Shown here one piece after another: positions 9,710-18,789 of a DNA stretch of 64,000 nucleotides. The notes under the pieces are model-generated. The model did not search any database, was not told the origin of the DNA, and saw only the letters and a program-made list of their open reading frames with translations. Made by a program: the position numbers and the translations under genes. Origin of the DNA: Flavitalea plasmicola. GTDB taxonomy: Bacteria > Bacteroidota > Bacteroidia > Chitinophagales > Chitinophagaceae. The stretch's first letter is position 1. The number at the start of each line of letters is the position of its first letter. The DNA is taken from positions 372,001 to 436,000 of the forward strand of contig NZ_JAUOTO010000002.1 of the NCBI RefSeq assembly GCF_030546645.1, in the 5' to 3' direction.

Positions 9710-9779
9710 TGCAAATAAAGGGGGTTAAATGTTGATCACGGGGATAAATTCCGGTATTTCAGGGGCAACAACGGTTTAG
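9710..9779 (-). promoter_or_regulatory. Putative HTCS-responsive promoter element of GH5
   Basis: Homologous by eye to 7639-7709. On the minus strand it shows TTGCCCC, TTATCCCC and TTAACCCCC repeats about 19-22 bp apart, then TTTATTTGC as a likely -7 box about 60-65 bp before the GH5 start. It abuts the HTCS-1 stop codon (9788). The presence of the same block before GH5 and before the SusC operon suggests joint control by HTCS-1. Confidence 0.5.
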
Positions 9780-9787
9780 CAAGCGCA

Positions 9788-12700
9788 TCATCCTTTTTTT
9801 CGCTTCTCGGCCTGGTAGGCGCTGGGAAGCTTGCCGTAAACTTCCTTAAAATACCTGGCGAAATACTTCGGGTTGTTGAACCCAACCATATATGCGACTT
9901 CCGCCACATTATGGCGGGTCTTTTCGAGTAATTGCGCTGCGCGCTTCATCCGGAAGCTGCGGATGAACCCGATGGGGGTGCTGCCGGTGGCGGAGAGTAA
10001 CCTTTTATATAAAGTAGTCCTGCTAAGGCCCAGCTCGCGGGACCATTCATCCACTGAGAAATCCGGGTTGGCAATATTTTTCTCCAGGACCTCCGCAGCC
10101 TGGCGAATAAAGTCCTCTTCCGTCTCTTCCGGCCCTACTACTACCTCCCCTGGCTGTATATGAACCCTTTTTTTAGCCGTCTCCTCGACAGTGCCTCTGT
10201 ATTCCAGCAGATTCCGGATACGCGAGACAAGGATCTCCACATTGAAAGGTTTGGAAATATAGTCATTGACACCCATTCCCAATGCGCGCAGCTGGTCCTG
10301 TTCGCTTGAAAGAGCCGTCAGCAGGATCACGGGGATATGATGTACCCTTTCGTCGCCCTTGATTTTCCTGGAAAGCTCCAAGCCATCCATCAACGGCATG
10401 TTGACATCGCTGACCACCAGGTCCGGCTGTGCGGCAAGCGTCTTCTGCCAACCATCCTTGCCATTCGCGGCTTCCAGTATGATGAATAAGGCAGAAAGAT
10501 TATCCTTCAGGTAGAACCTGAAGTCGTCGTCGTCCTCCACCAGCAGGACCTTGAAACGTCTCTCTCCGTTGGCGGAAAGGGGCATTGGATTTTCCATCGG
10601 CTCCCCTGTTTTGGCAACATTCTCCCCATCTTCCCGGCCATCCGATGGCAGGAGCTCCAAAGACGATCCGGCAAGAACAGTCACCTGCAAGAGCACCGTA
10701 AAGCAGCTGCCCTTGTCGGGAGCGCTCTCTACCCGGATGGTGCCACCATGCATTTCCACAAATTCCCGGGTGATGGCGAGTCCAATACCCGTACCCTGGT
10801 TTCGTATATGACCGGGAGCATCTCCCTGGAAAAAGGATTCAAAGATCTTACTCCTGAGCTCGGGCTGGATCCCGATACCGGTATCTCTTACGTTGAGCTC
10901 CAGCAGTGCCGTTCTTTCATCCCTCTCCACTGTGGCCAGCTCTACTACTACGGAGCCGCCTGTCGAAGTGAACTTGAAGGCGTTGGACAAAAGGTTGAAG
11001 AGAATCCGCTCCACCTTATCCTTGTCGAACAGTGCCGGCAGATGATCCAGTTTTGTCTCATAGCGAAGACCGATCCCTTTTCCTTCCGCCAGGTCGGTGA
11101 AGGATTCCACGGAAGTCTTTATAAAGGCTGCCAGATCGCCCTTGCGCATGTTCAGCTTCAGCTCGTTTACTTCCATCTTTCTAAGGTCCAGCAGTTGGTT
11201 CACCAGGTGCAACAACCTTTTTGCATTCCGCTCGATCGTCATTGCCAGCTGTCTTCGCACCGGATCCTCTATACTCCGGATCAGTTTGTCCACGGGCGAC
11301 AGGATCAGCGTAAGGGGCGTACGGAATTCATGGCTGAGATTGGTAAAAAATTTGATCTTCATCCTGTCCAGCTCATGGATCCGCAATGCCTCGCGGCGCT
11401 CTTCGGCCAGCGCAAACCTGGCCCTGGCCCGCCGGATGATACGGACACGCCCTGTATACAGTATGGCCGCGATGATCAGGACATACAAAACATAAGCGAA
11501 GCCTGTCTTCCAGAAAGGAGGCTTTACGATTACCTTGATGGTGAATCCTTTCTCATTCCAGATTCCGTCGCTATTGGAAGCCTTTACCTGGAATACATAC
11601 TCGCCCGGATCGATATTCGTATAGGTCACTCTTCTGTTCCTGCCGTCGGTGAGCATCCAGTCCTTATCGAAACCCTTCAGCCTGTACCTGTATTGGTTCT
11701 TGCGCACGTTGATATAGCTGAGTGCGGCAAACTGCAGCGTAAAATTATTCTCGTCGTAGGAAAGAACGAGCGCACTATCCTTCAGGAGCGATGCCGGCAA
11801 TGGAACGTCTTTATTATATAATTGTAAACCCGTCAGCACGACAGGCGGAACATGTTCATCCCTGCCGATGGATCCCGGCCTGAAAAGATTGAACCCATTG
11901 GGACCTCCGAAGAGCAGCGCGCCATCTCTTGTGCGTAGCGCCGCATTCGTATTGAAGTCCCGGCCCTGGAGTCCGTCGTATTCGTCAAAATTCAGGCATT
12001 TGATCCTGAAACGCCCTCCCTCTTTTGTGACGGCGATCTTCGAAAGACCTCCGGATGTGCTCACCCATAAAAAATGATCCGGGTCCTCCAGGACATTCAG
12101 GACTATATTAGATGGAAGCCCGTCCTTCACGTGGAATACCTGGAAAGAATCCTTACCCGGCGCGATGACGCTTAGCCCCTGCCTTGTCGCAGCCCACATA
12201 TTCCCCTCGTGATCGCACCACAGGCCAAACACAATATTGTCGCTGAGCCGGCTGTTGTCGTTGGTAAAATACATGTACTTGCCGGTACTCCGGCTCAATA
12301 CGTTGATGCCGTAGGCAGTACCGATCCACAGATTGGATGCCGAGTCCTCTGCCAGTGAAGAGATATAGTTCGAATGGATGGAATAGGGCATTGTCACATT
12401 GTTGTGATAAAATTTTCCGGCGGCCCTATCGAACCTGTCCAATCCACCCATCATGGTGCCGATCCAAAGTACGCCATCCCTGTCTTCCCTGAGGGAATAG
12501 ATCCTGTCATCGGACAGGCTTGCCGGATCGGTATCCAGGTGCTTGTGATGAATGAATTTTTTACCGTCATAACAATCCAGACCTCCCTGGTAGGTGCCGA
12601 TCCAAAGCTTTCCATCATGTCCGGCTGCAAGCGCGACCACGACATCGCTGGAAAGGCTGTTAGGATCTTTTTTATTATGGCTGAACCGGGTAAATGTTTT

Positions 12701-13903
12701 CCTGGTCCTGTCGAAATAAATAAGACCTCCCCCATCCGTGCCGATCCAGATATTTCCTTTCCCATCTTCGGCAAAGCAGTTGGCGTCATCGTACGGCAGG
12801 CTCCCCTGCTGCCCGGGCTGGCGCCTGTATAACGGGAATCGCAACATGTTTTGCTGGTAATGGCCGATGCCTTTTTTAAGCATTCCCGCCCAGATGGCAC
12901 CCATATTGTCCTTGTACAGGATCACTATCGCATTCTCGGGTATGCTTCTCTCCTCGTCGGAATATTGCAGATTCCTGACGGTGAGCTTCTCCCTATCCAA
13001 CAGGTCTAGTCCGCCCTGGTCGGGAGCAATCCATAACAATCCCTTGTCGTCCTCGGTAATACTGTTTATGATGTTGGCGCTTAGCCGGACATTGCCTGAG
13101 TCCTTATCAAAATGCGTGAGTTTGCTCGTGTTATGATCCAATTCCCATAGACCCCGCAGCGTGCCCGGCGCGAAAAGCCAAAGCTTATCCCTGCTGTCGA
13201 TGAATAACTTATATCCGTATGGAACAGGCGCTTTTTTATCGAGGACGTCTGAATAAAAGGTTACCCTATTGCTTCCCGGGTCGATCCGCTGCAGTCTTCC
13301 CTTCCCATAAGACAGCCAGAGACCGCCGGACGAATCGAAGGCCGCATCGGCGATACCGGACGGTATTTCATAAGGATCCCGGGCCTTCGGCTGCACCGGT
13401 ATGGCACCTTTGCCTGCATCGAAGCGGTAGACCCCGGAATCGCCGTAAATAAAGTAAAATTGACCTTTCCTCTCCTGAACAATGCAGGTCAGCCCAAATC
13501 GCAACAGATGACGTGCCTTCAGATAGGCGTCCGCATCCGGAACGAAATGCTCCGTGGACGGATCATAGATATTCAGGCCGCCCGTAGCCGTCGATACATA
13601 CAATTTATCTTCAGGGCCCTGAAAAATACGACCCACATGATCGTCCGTCAGAGAGGAAGGATCAGCTTCATCGTGCCTGAATATCCTGAAAGAATAGCCG
13701 TCATACCTGTTCAATCCGGAATTCGTCCCAAACCAAAGATAGCCCCGGCTGTCTTTAAAGATATCGTTCACATGGTTGTTCGACAAGCCATCCCTGATGT
13801 CCAACCTTGAAAAGGGATAGTCGTTGACCTGGCAGTAGCCTATGCATTCAACCAGTAGAAAACCAATAAGAATTAAGCAGCTTTTGATCATGTCAAACAG
13901 CAA
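9788..13903 (-). CDS. Hybrid two-component system regulator (HTCS-1)
   Basis: A one-polypeptide sensor and transcription factor, 1371 aa, that senses an oligosaccharide in the periplasm and activates its utilization genes. After a signal sequence/N-terminal helix it has two-component propeller repeats (NDIFKDSRGYLWFGTNSGL and many copies, about 25-680) and a Y_Y_Y domain (about 700-785). A membrane helix follows (FAYVLYVLIIAAILYTG). The kinase core has the phosphoacceptor His in FFTNLSHEFRTPL (about H858) and an ATPase domain with DTGIGI and GTGIGLAI. The receiver has its Asp in VVSDVNMPLMDG (about D1166), and the C-terminus is an AraC-type HTH (LGLSRTTLYKRL, VAEVAYMVGFNNPKYFARYF). The start could also be the Met at 13891. 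It adjoins GH5 and the first SusCD operon, both of which carry the shared upstream element. Confidence 0.95.
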   Translation of the reverse strand: MLFDMIKSCLILIGFLLVECIGYCQVNDYPFSRLDIRDGLSNNHVNDIFKDSRGYLWFGTNSGLNRYDGYSFRIFRHDEADPSSLTDDHVGRIFQGPEDKLYVSTATGGLNIYDPSTEHFVPDADAYLKARHLLRFGLTCIVQERKGQFYFIYGDSGVYRFDAGKGAIPVQPKARDPYEIPSGIADAAFDSSGGLWLSYGKGRLQRIDPGSNRVTFYSDVLDKKAPVPYGYKLFIDSRDKLWLFAPGTLRGLWELDHNTSKLTHFDKDSGNVRLSANIINSITEDDKGLLWIAPDQGGLDLLDREKLTVRNLQYSDEERSIPENAIVILYKDNMGAIWAGMLKKGIGHYQQNMLRFPLYRRQPGQQGSLPYDDANCFAEDGKGNIWIGTDGGGLIYFDRTRKTFTRFSHNKKDPNSLSSDVVVALAAGHDGKLWIGTYQGGLDCYDGKKFIHHKHLDTDPASLSDDRIYSLREDRDGVLWIGTMMGGLDRFDRAAGKFYHNNVTMPYSIHSNYISSLAEDSASNLWIGTAYGINVLSRSTGKYMYFTNDNSRLSDNIVFGLWCDHEGNMWAATRQGLSVIAPGKDSFQVFHVKDGLPSNIVLNVLEDPDHFLWVSTSGGLSKIAVTKEGGRFRIKCLNFDEYDGLQGRDFNTNAALRTRDGALLFGGPNGFNLFRPGSIGRDEHVPPVVLTGLQLYNKDVPLPASLLKDSALVLSYDENNFTLQFAALSYINVRKNQYRYRLKGFDKDWMLTDGRNRRVTYTNIDPGEYVFQVKASNSDGIWNEKGFTIKVIVKPPFWKTGFAYVLYVLIIAAILYTGRVRIIRRARARFALAEERREALRIHELDRMKIKFFTNLSHEFRTPLTLILSPVDKLIRSIEDPVRRQLAMTIERNAKRLLHLVNQLLDLRKMEVNELKLNMRKGDLAAFIKTSVESFTDLAEGKGIGLRYETKLDHLPALFDKDKVERILFNLLSNAFKFTSTGGSVVVELATVERDERTALLELNVRDTGIGIQPELRSKIFESFFQGDAPGHIRNQGTGIGLAITREFVEMHGGTIRVESAPDKGSCFTVLLQVTVLAGSSLELLPSDGREDGENVAKTGEPMENPMPLSANGERRFKVLLVEDDDDFRFYLKDNLSALFIILEAANGKDGWQKTLAAQPDLVVSDVNMPLMDGLELSRKIKGDERVHHIPVILLTALSSEQDQLRALGMGVNDYISKPFNVEILVSRIRNLLEYRGTVEETAKKRVHIQPGEVVVGPEETEEDFIRQAAEVLEKNIANPDFSVDEWSRELGLSRTTLYKRLLSATGSTPIGFIRSFRMKRAAQLLEKTRHNVAEVAYMVGFNNPKYFARYFKEVYGKLPSAYQAEKRKKG

Positions 13904-13970
13904 TGGAATTCACCCCAAATATACACATATTACATTTATTCCATCTATCACGCGGCGCAGGCCGGAGGGC

Positions 13971-14005
13971 AAAAACAAAGGCCGGGTGAAAGCATTCACC
14001 CGGCC
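13971..14005 (-). terminator. Strong Rho-independent terminator after SusD
   Basis: On the minus strand, GGCCGGGTGAA pairs perfectly with TTCACCCGGCC around a four-base loop (TGCT). It is followed by TTTGTTTTT. It lies about 18 bp beyond the SusD stop at 14023 and ends the long operon that begins near 32950. Confidence 0.9.
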
Positions 14006-14022
14006 CCGTCTTTTATTTCGCA

Positions 14023-15615
14023 TTAGTTCCATCCATTGGTCACATCTTTGGCCACATTCGGGTTGTAGTTCTTCTCGACGTCTGGAATGGGGAACAGCAC
14101 ATTTTTATCCTGGAAGGGCTGATTGCCTTGTCCGGGTTCGATAGCTCTTTCAGCGTTGATCGTTTGTTTGGCGATGCCCCACCGGATGAGATCAAAATAC
14201 CTGCTTTGCTCGCCGCAAAGCTCCAGCCGCCGTTCCCGCATGAGGATGGCCATGGCGGCCGTCTGATCGGCGCCCAGGCTGAGATAGGACACTGCCCCAG
14301 CTCTTTGCCTGACACGATTGATCAAACCCAGGGGAACGCTTCCGATGTCACCCTGCTGGATATGCGCTTCGACCAGCATCAGCAGCACGTCGGCGAAACG
14401 GATCAACTGCATGTTGATGGGGCTTTGGGGACCTCCATAAGAAGGAACGAGATCATAATATTCGTATTTACGCCAGCTGTAGTCACCCTGGGGGTCCGAC
14501 GCATTGAATGGGTAGGATATCTTCCCGGTGGAACAGTGTTCGCAGTATACGGTATCGCCCCCGCTGGGCTTGTCCCCATAAAACGTGGAGTAGGCACGTG
14601 GATCTATATAAGGCGCTCCTCCCACGGGGTTGGGATAATGGAACGCATTGACGGCTCCGGTCGTAACATAACAGTTGAACCAGTCTTTGAACCCATACTC
14701 CTGGGCCCTGTCGGAATGGGTGGCCTTGCCGCCCCAGGTCTCCTGACCGCCGAAGACATAGTATTGGTTGCCTATTGACCAATCCGTCCACGTTCCATTC
14801 ATCACCTGGAAGATGTTCTCCACGCTGAGCTGGTTGGTCGTGCTAAAAACATGATCGAAAGACGGGTCCAGATCGTATGTATAGGGAGCTTGCAGCAGTT
14901 GCTCGAAAGTGGCCTGCGCCTGGGCCCATTTCTTTTCATACAGGTAGGTCTTGCCCAGCAGCGCGACTGCGGCGCCCCGCGTGGCCCGCCCCAGGTTGGT
15001 GGCAGTGTCATAGGAAAGGGGCAGGTCAGGTATCGCCGCCGACAGATCGCTCTCGATGAAGCTCCAGATGGCCGAGGTGGGGCTACGGGGGAAGTATTTG
15101 TTTTTCAGAACGCTGTCATAGGAAGTGATCAGCGGTGCGGCGCCCCAGCAATTGACGATCCTGAAATATGCATAGCTGCGAAGGAACCGGGCCTCTGCTA
15201 TGTATTGTTTGGCATGCTGCTTGTCGGCAGTAGCAGACGGGTTCCATGCAGTGGCGCGGTCGATCACGACATTGGCGCGGAATGCCATGCGGTAGAGCGA
15301 ATTCCAAAGCGTCGCGATCGATGAAACATTGGATCCGAAGGTATAGTCCCCCAGCTGTTGGTTATCACCTTGCATATTGGTCGTCCTTTTTGCCTCGTCA
15401 CCGAGCAGATCGAAGGTGAAATAGTCCTGGCATAGCCCGTTGTGGAGGAGTACGGCATAAGTGGCGATCACGGCCTGATTCATGGCGGCATCGGAAGCGA
15501 AATAAGTGCTGTAATCATAGCCGCTCTGACTCTTCAGGTCCAGCAGCGATTTTTTGCAGGCGGTGGAGCCGGCCAATATGGAGATGACCAGCGTATAAAT
15601 AACTATCTTCTTCAT
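14023..15615 (-). CDS. SusD/RagB-family nutrient-binding lipoprotein
   Basis: Partner lipoprotein of the SusC immediately upstream, 530 aa. The N-terminus MKKIVIYTLVISILAGSTACKKSLLDL is a clear lipoprotein signal with the Cys at about residue 20. SusD-typical stretches are EARFLRSYAYFRIVNCWG, the TPR-like helices that follow, and RERRLELCGEQSRYFDLIRWG before the C-terminus. It is the last gene of the operon: 30 bp downstream of SusC and followed by a strong terminator. The ligand is unknown from sequence. The linked PA14-type GH31 and GH9 suggest xyloglucan oligosaccharides. Confidence 0.93.
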   Translation of the reverse strand: MKKIVIYTLVISILAGSTACKKSLLDLKSQSGYDYSTYFASDAAMNQAVIATYAVLLHNGLCQDYFTFDLLGDEAKRTTNMQGDNQQLGDYTFGSNVSSIATLWNSLYRMAFRANVVIDRATAWNPSATADKQHAKQYIAEARFLRSYAYFRIVNCWGAAPLITSYDSVLKNKYFPRSPTSAIWSFIESDLSAAIPDLPLSYDTATNLGRATRGAAVALLGKTYLYEKKWAQAQATFEQLLQAPYTYDLDPSFDHVFSTTNQLSVENIFQVMNGTWTDWSIGNQYYVFGGQETWGGKATHSDRAQEYGFKDWFNCYVTTGAVNAFHYPNPVGGAPYIDPRAYSTFYGDKPSGGDTVYCEHCSTGKISYPFNASDPQGDYSWRKYEYYDLVPSYGGPQSPINMQLIRFADVLLMLVEAHIQQGDIGSVPLGLINRVRQRAGAVSYLSLGADQTAAMAILMRERRLELCGEQSRYFDLIRWGIAKQTINAERAIEPGQGNQPFQDKNVLFPIPDVEKNYNPNVAKDVTNGWN

Positions 15616-15645
15616 AAAATCATTTTAAAGTGATGAATCGTTCTA

Positions 15646-18600
15646 TCAAAAACCCAGCTGCACACCGGCCAGCAGGGTCCTTGGCTGAGGCAACGAACCC
15701 TGGTCGATGCCACGTGCGAATAAGAACTGAGAATTACCAATTTCCGGGTCATATCCGCTGTATTTTGTCACGGTCAACAGGTTCTGCGCAGCGAGATACA
15801 CCCGGATTCGCGTGAATGTATGGCCGCCGGCAATGCGGCTGACTATATCCTTGGGCAGGGAATACCCTACCGTAATATTTCTCAGCCGGAGATACGAGCC
15901 GTCTTGTGTCCACCAGTCGGATGGCCGGGAGTTGTTGGAATAATTTTGTCCTGCCCTGGGCAATGCAGCCACATCGCCGGGTTTGCGCCAGCGGTTCAAA
16001 ATGTCGGTAGTAGCATTGTGGCCATAGGATTCCATGGAAGTGAGGTTCTTGATGCCGTTGACCGTTGTCACGCCGGCAATCCCGGATAACACCAGGTTCA
16101 GGTCGAAATCACCATAGGTCACCCCCGCATTGAACCCATAAATGAATTTGGGTATCGGGCTGCCCAATATGACCTGATCGCTATCGGTGACGACGCCGTT
16201 GCCATTGAGATCTTTGTAGATGAAATCGCCGGGCAGAAGGCCATTCTGGTAAGTTCCACCGGGCGCTTTTGCATTCAGCGCATCGATCTCAGCCTGGTCT
16301 TTCGCCACATGATCTACCTTGTAACCATAGAATGCGCCGACAGGGCTGCCCGCGGCAGTGTAGGTGATGGCCGTTCCCGCAACAGGTCCATCCTTGATAG
16401 GCGCCGTGAACTGGCTACCCAGCGAAAGTACCTTGTTCTTATTGTAGGAGAAATTGGCGCTGACATTATAAGACAGATCTTTTCCGACGCCGCCCCTGTA
16501 GCCTACCATCACCTCGATACCTCTGTTGTAAGCGCTGGCAGCATTGGCGTATTCCACCGGCTGTCCGTTGCTCAGCGAAGCGCCCGTGCTGCCGGGGACC
16601 GGCACCTGGACCAGCAGGCCAGTGCTTTTGCGGTTGTACCAGTCGAGGGTCATGTACAATTTATTGTTCAGGAATGACAGGTCCATACCGACGTCGGTCT
16701 GACTGGTGGCTTCCCATTTGATGTCGGGGTTTGCCAGCGTATTGATGGTTGTTCCTACATTAAAGGCTTCGTTGGAACCCAATGAATAAACCAGGTTACC
16801 GGCGGGGCTGCCGCTAAAGGTCAGCACGGATGTGATGCCGGTAGTGGGGATACTGTTATTACCCGTTTTGCCCCACCCTACGCGTAATTTGCCCTCCGAG
16901 AGGAATGTGAGGCTTTTCATGAAATCCTCATCACTGAAGCGCCAGGCGGCCCCGGCGCCAGGAAAGTTACCAAACCGGTTGTTCGGCCCGAAATTCGATG
17001 CCCCATCCCTGCGGAAGGATCCGGTGAGGATGTATTTCCCGTCAAAAGTATAGCTGAGACGGCCGTAGTAAGATATGACTGACGCACGTGCATAACCGTA
17101 GTAAGAGGAAGTTACGGTCTGCGATGGCGCTACGCTGAAATTTTGAATATTGTCATTGGGAATATTCGAGCCCGTCCCGGTGATCCCGGAGTTATTACCC
17201 GGGTCGATATAGCTATTACCCGCAACGGCGGAAATAGCATGTTTGCCATAGGTCCTGTCGAAAGAGAGATAGTTCTCCAGGATATAATAGGAATAGCTGC
17301 CATATCCCAACTGAGCCTGACGGGGAGACGTAAGGTAATTGGAGAGGGTGTATGGATACTGATAGTTGGTGAAACGGTTGCCCCCTATCTCGCCGGAGAT
17401 CTGGCTTCGGAAACGAAGACCTTTCAGCAAACTGACTTCTCCAAATGCCTGGGGAAAGAAAATATAATCGGTGGTCAGGGGATGCTGCAGGTTCAGGGCC
17501 TGCAGGGGATTTATGGCGTTACTGAAATCTTCGATATTGGATTCTATAGAATATCCCCCGGGTATATTCGGATCCAGAATGGGTTTATAGGGTGCATAGG
17601 CAATGGCATCGGTGACATTGGCCATTATCCCTTTTGTCCTGGTGTACCGGATGGCGAGGCTTTGCCCGAAATGGAAACGGCCCAGGTTCTCATCCAGCGC
17701 AAAGCGAGTGTTCAGCCTGTTGTTCGTCAGGTTCTGTACGGTGGACTGCTGGGTGATGTATCCAAGGGAAAGCGTGTACGTTGTTTTTTCGCTGCCGCCG
17801 CTGATGTTGATATCGTTCTCGGAGACCAGGGCCTGCCGGAAGATGTTCTTTTGCCAGTCATTGCTGTCGACCAGCACGGCAGGCGTATTGAATTTTGCAG
17901 GGAGGGCCGTGCCGCCGGTGGCCGCGAAATCTTTCAGCAGATCGACATACTGGGCAGCTTTCAATAACTTCAGCTGCTTCCATGCTTTTGCCATCCCCCA
18001 TTGGGATGTAACAGTGATCCTGGGCGCACCTGCCTTACCTTTTTTCGTCGTAATGATCACTACTCCATTTGCGGCGGCCGATCCGTAGATAGCGGTGGAC
18101 GAAGCGTCTTTCAGGACGGTGATATTGTCGATGTCCTGTGTGCTCAGGGCATTAAAGAGCGTTTTGTCGCCCTGTATGCCGTCGATGACATAAAGAGGAT
18201 CTACGCCAGTGAAGGAGCCTGTGCCCCGGACGATGATCTGGGCATCCGCGCCGGGAGCGCCGCTGGACTGGACTACCTGCACCCCTGCGGACTTGCCGAT
18301 CAGGAGCTGCGAAGGATTGGTAGAGGCAGTAGCTCCAGCATCTTTGGCTGCCACTATGTCCAGCGCACCCACGACATTCCTTTTCCTGGCAGTACCATAG
18401 CCTATGACCACCACCTCATCCATTTTTGAATAGTCCTTCTCCAGGACAGCATTAAAAGCCGAGCCTTTATCTATGCGGATCTCCTGAGAGGCATAACCAA
18501 CAAGGGAGATCAATAAGGTCGCACCGGAACGTATTTGAATCGAAAAATTGCCTGAGCTGTCAGTGATCGCCGAAGCCCCACCCTTTCGGGAGGTAATGGT

Positions 18601-18765
18601 CGCGCCCTGCAGCGGCTCGCCAGTGGCCTTGTCGGTGACTTTGCCGGAGATCCTGCGATCGCCTTCCTGTGCGTAGGTGACGCTGCCATGCATGAGCAGG
18701 CAGCAGAAAGCAAAGGAGGCCCCTATCAGGAAACTCCATTTCTGTAGCATGTTGATCAATCTCAT
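15646..18765 (-). CDS. SusC/RagA-family TonB-dependent outer-membrane transporter
   Basis: Outer-membrane active importer, 1039 aa. The signal peptide ends HGSVTYAQ. It is followed by a carboxypeptidase-like domain (RRISGKVTDKATGEPLQGAT, about 37-110), the MDEVVVIGYGTARKR box, a plug with DPLYVIDG and VLKDASSTAIYGSAAANG, and a barrel ending TLLAGVQLGF. A start five codons later (Met at 18750) is equally possible. It sits 24 bp after the GH31 alpha-xylosidase and 30 bp before SusD. This arrangement links uptake to removal of alpha-xylosyl side chains and suggests the importer serves xylose-branched oligosaccharides (inference). Confidence 0.94.
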   Translation of the reverse strand: MRLINMLQKWSFLIGASFAFCCLLMHGSVTYAQEGDRRISGKVTDKATGEPLQGATITSRKGGASAITDSSGNFSIQIRSGATLLISLVGYASQEIRIDKGSAFNAVLEKDYSKMDEVVVIGYGTARKRNVVGALDIVAAKDAGATASTNPSQLLIGKSAGVQVVQSSGAPGADAQIIVRGTGSFTGVDPLYVIDGIQGDKTLFNALSTQDIDNITVLKDASSTAIYGSAAANGVVIITTKKGKAGAPRITVTSQWGMAKAWKQLKLLKAAQYVDLLKDFAATGGTALPAKFNTPAVLVDSNDWQKNIFRQALVSENDINISGGSEKTTYTLSLGYITQQSTVQNLTNNRLNTRFALDENLGRFHFGQSLAIRYTRTKGIMANVTDAIAYAPYKPILDPNIPGGYSIESNIEDFSNAINPLQALNLQHPLTTDYIFFPQAFGEVSLLKGLRFRSQISGEIGGNRFTNYQYPYTLSNYLTSPRQAQLGYGSYSYYILENYLSFDRTYGKHAISAVAGNSYIDPGNNSGITGTGSNIPNDNIQNFSVAPSQTVTSSYYGYARASVISYYGRLSYTFDGKYILTGSFRRDGASNFGPNNRFGNFPGAGAAWRFSDEDFMKSLTFLSEGKLRVGWGKTGNNSIPTTGITSVLTFSGSPAGNLVYSLGSNEAFNVGTTINTLANPDIKWEATSQTDVGMDLSFLNNKLYMTLDWYNRKSTGLLVQVPVPGSTGASLSNGQPVEYANAASAYNRGIEVMVGYRGGVGKDLSYNVSANFSYNKNKVLSLGSQFTAPIKDGPVAGTAITYTAAGSPVGAFYGYKVDHVAKDQAEIDALNAKAPGGTYQNGLLPGDFIYKDLNGNGVVTDSDQVILGSPIPKFIYGFNAGVTYGDFDLNLVLSGIAGVTTVNGIKNLTSMESYGHNATTDILNRWRKPGDVAALPRAGQNYSNNSRPSDWWTQDGSYLRLRNITVGYSLPKDIVSRIAGGHTFTRIRVYLAAQNLLTVTKYSGYDPEIGNSQFLFARGIDQGSLPQPRTLLAGVQLGF

Positions 18766-18789
18766 ATGAAGCTGATTTTGGTAACTGAT

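Noticed and set aside
10748-11821. 357-codon plus-strand frame opposite the kinase core of HTCS-1
   Set aside because: Fully antisense to the H-box and ATPase motifs of a real sensor kinase. It has low-complexity translated content and no recognisable family.
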